From positions 1 through 19,650 of the forward strand of contig CAJMLY010000034.1 in NCBI GenBank assembly GCA_905214425.1: 19,650 bases of DNA, in the 5' to 3' direction. Below are positions 15,977 through 19,650 of the stretch, in pieces. The notes below the pieces were generated by a model. That model searched no databases. It was not told the DNA's origin and was given only the letters and a program-made list of their open reading frames with translations. The translations under genes and the position numbers were made by a program. Source of the DNA: an uncultured bacterium (GTDB lineage: Bacteria > Actinomycetota > Coriobacteriia > Coriobacteriales > Coriobacteriaceae). The stretch's first letter is position 1, and each line of letters opens with the position of its first letter.

Positions 15977-16423
15977 TTATTGGACTGCGACGAACTTCTT
16001 TGGCCTGCCGGCGTGGCATCTTTGGGCGGCGTAGCGCTCGATGCTGTCTATCGTTATCATCCGACGGCCGTCGACGAGTTCAACATCGAGTTTTCCGGCT
16101 TTGACCAGCGCGGTAATCCGCGGAGCGGAGACTTTGAGGTCCAGCGCTGCATCTTTAAATGTTCGGCACGCCGCTTCCCGAGCGTCCTCGTGGTCGATTT
16201 CGACTGAAAGGGCCACGACCTCGGCCGAGCGTTCGTACCCTGCCGGAGTCAAACCGTTGTTGAGGTCGTCGGCCAAAAACGCCATCAGCGCCTCGGTGGC
16301 ATGGGTAATCGCTTCTTCGCGCGTATCGCCATCGGCAAAGGCGCCGGGAAGCTGCGGGAAGCTGGCGCAGTAACCGTCGTCTTCTTTTATGAGAACGCAG
16401 TCATAGGTAAATCGCTGCCTCAT
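15977..16423 (-). CDS. hicB: HicB-family antitoxin with excisionase-like DNA-binding domain
   Basis: 148 residues from the ATG at 16423 (GGAGG five bases upstream; the frame extends to 16468 but overlaps hicA). The N-terminal half is the HicB partial RNase-H fold: YDCVLIKEDDGYCASFPQLPGAFADGDTREEAITHATEAL. The C-terminal half (about 88-135: FKDAALDLKVSAPRITALVKAGKLDVELVDGRRMITIDSIERY) reads as an excisionase/MerR-type winged helix, instead of the ribbon-helix-helix or Cro-type domain of common HicB proteins. It neutralises HicA and probably represses the operon through the palindrome at 16645-16666. It follows hicA by 11 bp. Confidence 0.88.
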   Translation of the reverse strand: MRQRFTYDCVLIKEDDGYCASFPQLPGAFADGDTREEAITHATEALMAFLADDLNNGLTPAGYERSAEVVALSVEIDHEDAREAACRTFKDAALDLKVSAPRITALVKAGKLDVELVDGRRMITIDSIERYAAQRCHAGRPKKFVAVQ

Positions 16424-16434
16424 TTTGCCTCCAA

Positions 16435-16620
16435 CTACCATCCAGCTTGGCGACGAATACTTGCCCACGTGCCCTTCTTTGGTCGATCACCACCAGAGCC
16501 GTTCACGGTGACAACACGATCGCCAGAAACATACTTAGCATGACTACCGACTTGCGCGACCTTCACGAATCCATCGTGCTTGAGTAGGGCAATGATTTCC
16601 CGAAAGGTAGGAGGTTGCAT
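16435..16620 (-). CDS. hicA: HicA-family mRNA interferase toxin
   Basis: 61 residues, typical size. Double-stranded-RNA-binding-like fold with FREIIALLKHDGFVKVAQVGSH; His27 in GSH is the catalytic residue of the family, followed by the C-terminal RPKKGTWASIRRQAGW. HicA cleaves mRNA and tmRNA and halts growth when free of HicB. ATG with AAAGAGG seven bases upstream. First gene of the hicAB operon; no truncation, so the pair looks functional. Confidence 0.92.
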   Translation of the reverse strand: MQPPTFREIIALLKHDGFVKVAQVGSHAKYVSGDRVVTVNGSGGDRPKKGTWASIRRQAGW

Positions 16621-16644
16621 GGGCCGACCTCTTTCAGCCGTCCT

Positions 16645-16666
16645 AATTATAAACTACTTTATAATT
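16645..16666. promoter_or_regulatory. AT-rich palindromic operator of hicAB
   Basis: A perfect 9-bp inverted repeat with a 4-bp centre, AATTATAAA-ctac-TTTATAATT. It covers the -10 box of the hicA promoter. HicB proteins repress their own operon, so this is the likely binding site. Confidence 0.72.
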
Positions 16667-16674
16667 TTTGCTAA
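16646..16674 (-). promoter_or_regulatory. Promoter of hicAB
   Basis: Minus strand: -35 TTAGCA (16669-16674), 17-bp spacer, perfect -10 TATAAT (16646-16651), 26 bp before the hicA ATG. It starts close behind the prmC stop at 16689. Confidence 0.72.
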
Positions 16675-16688
16675 CCAGTTAATAAATA

Positions 16689-17939
16689 TTACTGGCGCTG
16701 TTTGGGCTCGGTGACGATGGCTCGGACGATGCGGGGGCGATCGGTGAGGTCGCGGACGATGCACACGTCCGACAGACCCGCTTGACGACAGAGCTCGGCC
16801 GCGGCATCGAGGGCGCCCTCGTAGAGCTCGCAGGCAAACAGGCCGCCGGCGCGCAACATGTAGGGCGCCGCATTGAGCAGGCGGCGGAAGATATCGAGGC
16901 CGTCGGCGCCGCCCTCAAGCGCCAGGTCGGGCTCGAAGTCCTTGACCTCATGCGGCAGTGAGCGCATGACATCGGTGGGGATGTAGGGCGGGTTGGAGAC
17001 GAGTACGTCAAAGGTGCCCCACTCTTCGCGGGGAATGGAGCTCACCAGGTTCGTGAGGCTAAAGGCGACCTCGTCGGACGTGAGGCCAAGCGCATCGCGG
17101 TTTTTGGTAGCAAGGTCGATGGCGCGCGGCTCGATATCGGTAGCAGTGCAGGTGACGTGGCCGCGACGCTCCCAGGCAAGCGAGAGCGAGATGCAGCCCG
17201 TGCCGCAGCCGACCTCGAGAACGCGGGCGATGCGGGGCTCGGCTGGGGCAGGCGAAGCGGCATCCTGAGCTGAAGCCGTCTCCTGGTCGGCACCCTCGAT
17301 GGCGATGCCGTATTCGTCGAGCTCGGACTCGGCGGCTTCCGCGACTTCGGCTTCTGCTGCCTGCGCGGCGGCTTCCTCGGCCTCGCGGTCGGCCAGCTCC
17401 TCGGCATAGGCACGGCTGCCGAGCACGTCGCTGCCTAGCGCCGCCTCATCGGCGGCCGTCAGGTTAGCGGCACGGCGCTCGACAGTCGCGCGCTCGTCGG
17501 CCAGCGCCGCCTCGGCTTTGCGGGCCTCTTCGACCTCATCGTTCCAAGGCAGCTCAACACGCTGACGGGCAGCAGCCTCGGGGCTCAGCACCTCGGCATC
17601 CAGATAATTGAGGACTTCCTCGACGAGCATCTCGGTTTCGGGGCGCGGAATGAGCACACCGGGGGCGCACGCGACGTCGATCATGCGAAACTGCGTGCTG
17701 CCGGTGATGTACTGTAGCGGCTCGCCTTTGGCGCGACGAACGACGGCCGCATGCATGGTCTCGAGCTGGGCCGCGTTAAGCGTCTCGTCCATACGCATAT
17801 ATAGGTCAATGCGCGCCAGGCCCGTGGCGGCGCACAGCAGCCACTCGGCAGAAAGACGGGGGTGCTCCTCGCCGCGCTCGGCCAGGTACTCCTTGGTCCA
17901 CTCGAGACAACGCTTGATGGTCCAGATCTCGTTTGCCAT
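16689..17939 (-). CDS. prmC: Peptide chain release factor N5-glutamine methyltransferase, with large acidic insertion
   Basis: 416 residues from the ATG at 17939 (GGGGAGGG upstream), against about 277-290 in most bacteria. It methylates the Gln of the GGQ motif in RF1/RF2 using AdoMet. The N-terminal helical domain (about 5-100) ends in PRPETE (99-103 region), the AdoMet fold starts at LEVGCGTGCISLSLA (241 on) and the substrate-binding NPPY is at 316-319. Between them, about residues 113-237 are Ala/Glu-rich, low in complexity and probably helical, where the family has only about 20 residues. The insertion keeps the frame and both functional domains, so it is not a sign of decay. It has its own likely promoter, separate from prfA. 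Confidence 0.94.
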   Translation of the reverse strand: MANEIWTIKRCLEWTKEYLAERGEEHPRLSAEWLLCAATGLARIDLYMRMDETLNAAQLETMHAAVVRRAKGEPLQYITGSTQFRMIDVACAPGVLIPRPETEMLVEEVLNYLDAEVLSPEAAARQRVELPWNDEVEEARKAEAALADERATVERRAANLTAADEAALGSDVLGSRAYAEELADREAEEAAAQAAEAEVAEAAESELDEYGIAIEGADQETASAQDAASPAPAEPRIARVLEVGCGTGCISLSLAWERRGHVTCTATDIEPRAIDLATKNRDALGLTSDEVAFSLTNLVSSIPREEWGTFDVLVSNPPYIPTDVMRSLPHEVKDFEPDLALEGGADGLDIFRRLLNAAPYMLRAGGLFACELYEGALDAAAELCRQAGLSDVCIVRDLTDRPRIVRAIVTEPKQRQ

Positions 17940-17987
17940 GGGGCCCTCCCCTCTTAAGCGCCGGACGGCGCGCGAATGTCGGAGCAG

Positions 17988-18014
17988 ATTGTACGCGAGG
18001 CCAGCGCATGGCAA
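17988..18014 (-). promoter_or_regulatory. Likely promoter of prmC
   Basis: Minus strand: -35 TTGCCA (18009-18014, five of six), a short 15-bp spacer and -10 TACAAT (17988-17993, five of six). Leader of about 42 nt, holding a 5-bp GC hairpin around 17959-17973. The short spacer lowers confidence. Confidence 0.45.
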
Positions 18015-18460
18015 GGGGCGATTGAAGGCGATTATCGAGAATCAGCCCAGAATTTTGCTTGGAACCTGCCTAAAATGTTCATTCGTCGACGTCTAAATCT
18101 GCATTCGTCAAGCTTTTGGCAAGGTTGCCCAAAACTGACCAATACCTAACCAAGAACTTGCCACATCGCTTGACGCACGACCCATCAAAAATCGCCCCGC
18201 GACTTCTTGAACGATTTTTCGAGCAATATTATCAATAGCAGATGAAGGCTGTTAATTACTTTGAGCAGGTAGGCAGCTTAATTTCTAACAAAGCAGATTA
18301 AATAAACTCGAAAAGTAATTTACCCAACCTAGTCATTTAAGAACGTCCCCAATGACTAAAATGCCATCACAGCCGACTGAATAAAATATCAAGGCAATGT
18401 CCCCAATGACTCCCTACGGATCATTTGACAACCAAGGAAACGCCGATGTTTTGGCAATGC
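18015..18460. other. AT-rich gene-free gap with short repeats
   Basis: No reading frame with a plausible product is seen. The stretch is visibly richer in A and T than all neighbouring genes. It contains a 13-bp direct repeat GTCCCCAATGACT (18345-18357 and 18399-18411), whose first copy also pairs with an 8-bp inverted arm (TAGTCATT 18330-18337 with AATGACTA 18351-18358), and an 8-bp direct repeat CATTCGTC (18080-18087, 18102-18109). It may be the remains of a mobile element, but no transposase or target duplication is seen. Confidence 0.5.
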
Positions 18461-18575
18461 CAGCGAGCGACGTCCAGAGCGAACAAGTTGGCATGAAAAA
18501 GGCAAGGCATAGACCTTCTGGTCATGCCTTGCCTTTTGAATGACAAATTGTCGCTCTGGACGGCGCGCAGCGTCG
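18461..18575 (-). repeat. Structured 115-bp repeat, copy B (3' module of prfA)
   Basis: Same 115-bp element as 2839-2953, in the same orientation to its upstream gene. Outer stem 18473-18486 with 18548-18560; inner stem 18497-18510 with 18524-18537; cap 18512-18515 with 18520-18523. Substitutions against copy A are paired: 18477/18556 (A-T to G-C), 18478/18555 (G-C to A-T), 18505/18529 (G-C to A-T) and 18560 (T-G wobble to T-A). The inner hairpin ends in TTTTT on the minus strand and so serves as the prfA terminator. Confidence 0.85.
18493..18538 (-). terminator. Terminator hairpin inside copy B
   Basis: 14-bp perfect stem AAAAGGCAAGGCAT (18497-18510) with 18524-18537, T-run on the minus strand. 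It lies about 70 bp beyond the prfA stop, between prfA and prmC. Confidence 0.75.
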
Positions 18576-18578
18576 GCT

Positions 18579-18606
18579 GGTCCGCCGTTCGGTAGAACGG
18601 CGGAAC
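18579..18606 (-). repeat. Hairpin abutting the prfA stop codon
   Basis: 12-bp stem with one mismatch (18579-18590 with 18595-18606; 18580/18605 unpaired), loop GGTA. It starts at the base directly after the TAA stop at 18607-18609. Its counterpart is 2958-2985: same length, loop and position, different stem sequence. Confidence 0.78.
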
Positions 18607-19650
18607 TTAGACTGCCTGTGCCAGCTTCTCGGCTCGCTCGGCGGCGGCGAGCGCCTCGATGACGGTGCCGAGCTGGTCGCCCAGAAGGACGCCGTTGTAG
18701 GTGGAGTTGAAACCGATGCGGTGGTCGGTCACGCGGTCCTGGGGCTGGTTGTAGGTGCGGATCTTCTCGGAACGATTGCCGTGGCCGATCTGGCTCTGGC
18801 GCTCGGCACCAAGCTCGGCCTGCTGACGCTCGAGCTCCATCTCGTACAGACGGGCGCGCAGCATCTGCATGCAGACCTCGCGGTTCTGAATCTGGGAGCG
18901 CTGCTCCTGCGACTGCACCACGGTATTGGTGGGCAGGTGGGTGATACGCACGGCGGAGTAGGTGGTGTTAACGCACTGACCACCAGGGCCCGAGGCGCAG
19001 TAGGTGTCGATGCGCAGGTCGGACTGGTTGATCTGGACGTCGATCTCCTCGGCCTCGGGAAGCACGGCGACGGTTGCCGTGGAGGTCTGGATACGGCCCT
19101 GGGACTCGGTCTTGGGAACGCGCTGGACACGGTGCACGCCGGACTCGAACTTCATGACGGAGTAGACGCGGTCACCCTCGACCTTGAACTCGATGGACTT
19201 AAAGCCGCCGGCCTCGCTGGGGCTGGAGTCGAGCACGGTGGTCTTCCAGCCGCGCGACTCGCAGAAGCGCTGGTACATCTTGTACAGATCGCCGGCAAAG
19301 ATGGCTGCCTCGTCGCCACCGGCGGCGGAGCGGATCTCGACGATGGTGTTCTTGTCGTCGTTGGGGTCGCTTGGGATGAGCATGTACTTAATGTCTTCCT
19401 CGAGCTGGGGAAGCTTCTCCTCGTTCTCGGAGATGTCCATCTGGAGCATCTCCTTCTCGTCCGCGTCGGTCGTGTCGCGGAGCATCTCCTTGGCGGCCTC
19501 GATGTCATCGAGCGCGCCGATGTACTCGCGCGAGGCGGCGATGAGATCGGACTGGTGCGCATACTCCTTGTTGAGACGCGTGAACTCCTTGATGTCGGAG
19601 GCGACGGCCGGGTCGGAAAGCTTCTTCTCGAGCTCCTCGTAGGCCTTGAT
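18607..19650 (-). CDS. prfA: Peptide chain release factor 1 (5' end outside the window)
   Basis: 347 residues are visible; the frame is open to the last base, so about 10-15 N-terminal residues are missing (RF1 is about 360 aa). RF1 recognises UAA and UAG and releases the peptide. Seen: the N-terminal helical region with YLIASREYIGA-type segments, the GGDEAAIFAGDLYKMY block, the stop-codon reading tripeptide PKT in RVPKTESQGR (PAT in E. coli; PxT is the family form), and the catalytic GGQ in GPGGQCVNTTYSAVRI, whose Gln is the PrmC target. The PxT rather than SPF marks it as RF1, not RF2. Its own stop is TAA. It is followed by the stop-abutting hairpin and copy B of the structured repeat, which separate it from prmC. 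Confidence 0.97.
   Translation of the reverse strand: MKAYEELEKKLSDPAVASDIKEFTRLNKEYAHQSDLIAASREYIGALDDIEAAKEMLRDTTDADEKEMLQMDISENEEKLPQLEEDIKYMLIPSDPNDDKNTIVEIRSAAGGDEAAIFAGDLYKMYQRFCESRGWKTTVLDSSPSEAGGFKSIEFKVEGDRVYSVMKFESGVHRVQRVPKTESQGRIQTSTATVAVLPEAEEIDVQINQSDLRIDTYCASGPGGQCVNTTYSAVRITHLPTNTVVQSQEQRSQIQNREVCMQMLRARLYEMELERQQAELGAERQSQIGHGNRSEKIRTYNQPQDRVTDHRIGFNSTYNGVLLGDQLGTVIEALAAAERAEKLAQAV

Noticed and set aside
18345..18411. Insertion sequence ends
   Set aside because: The 13-bp repeats are direct, 54 bp apart, with no transposase gene or target duplication; only noted as a possible relic.
18015..18460. CRISPR array or tRNA gene in the AT-rich gap
   Set aside because: The repeats are only two copies and 13 bp or shorter with irregular spacing, and no tRNA cloverleaf or T-loop sequence is seen.

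Overview
The window carries bacterial chromosomal DNA with dense, mostly minus-strand, GC-rich genes. Gene content and order suggest a high-GC Gram-positive of the class Coriobacteriia (Collinsella-like). Two things point there: the GC-rich codon use, and the series prfA-prmC-tsaC/sua5-upp-atpIBEFHAGDC-murA, which matches the order known from Bacillus subtilis. The taxonomic call is an inference; no marker was searched.

Layout, left to right. (1) 1-1364, minus strand: a DtxR/MntR-family metalloregulator gene followed 10 bp later by a homocysteine S-methyltransferase gene that ends in an intrinsic terminator. (2) 1365-1484: a divergent promoter region with a perfect 9-2-9 palindrome, then pepT (tripeptide aminopeptidase) on the plus strand with its own terminator. 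(3) 2733-2985: the convergent gap, holding the first copy of a structured 115-bp repeat next to a hairpin that touches a stop codon. (4) 2986-5517: murA and an LCP-family wall-polymer ligase gene, 12 bp apart. (5) 5606-12501: a complete nine-gene F1Fo ATP synthase operon, tightly packed, with a promoter near 12552-12579 and a terminator-like hairpin at its end, just upstream of the murA ribosome-binding site. (6) 12773-15842: tsaC/sua5, glpK and upp. (7) 15977-16620: a HicAB toxin-antitoxin pair with an AT-rich palindromic operator over its promoter. (8) 16689-17939: prmC with a large acidic insertion. (9) An AT-rich gap of about 670 bp that ends in the second copy of the structured repeat. 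(10) prfA (peptide chain release factor 1), cut by the right edge.

The genes are mostly housekeeping: energy conversion (atp), translation termination (RF1 and the enzyme that methylates its GGQ), tRNA t6A synthesis (TsaC), nucleotide salvage (upp), glycerol uptake metabolism (glpK) and cell-wall assembly (MurA, LCP). HicAB and glpK look like insertions into the otherwise conserved order.

The most interesting signal is not a protein. Two 115-bp sequences lie about 15.6 kb apart (2839-2953 and 18461-18575), each just 3' of a minus-strand gene. They differ at 8 positions: 7 fall in predicted stems and all 7 preserve or improve pairing; the eighth is in a bulge. Each copy is joined to a 12/4/12 hairpin with a conserved tetraloop that starts directly at the gene's TAA stop codon and also shows compensatory changes. 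This is good evidence for a selected RNA (or cruciform DNA) structure that works as a 3'-end module.
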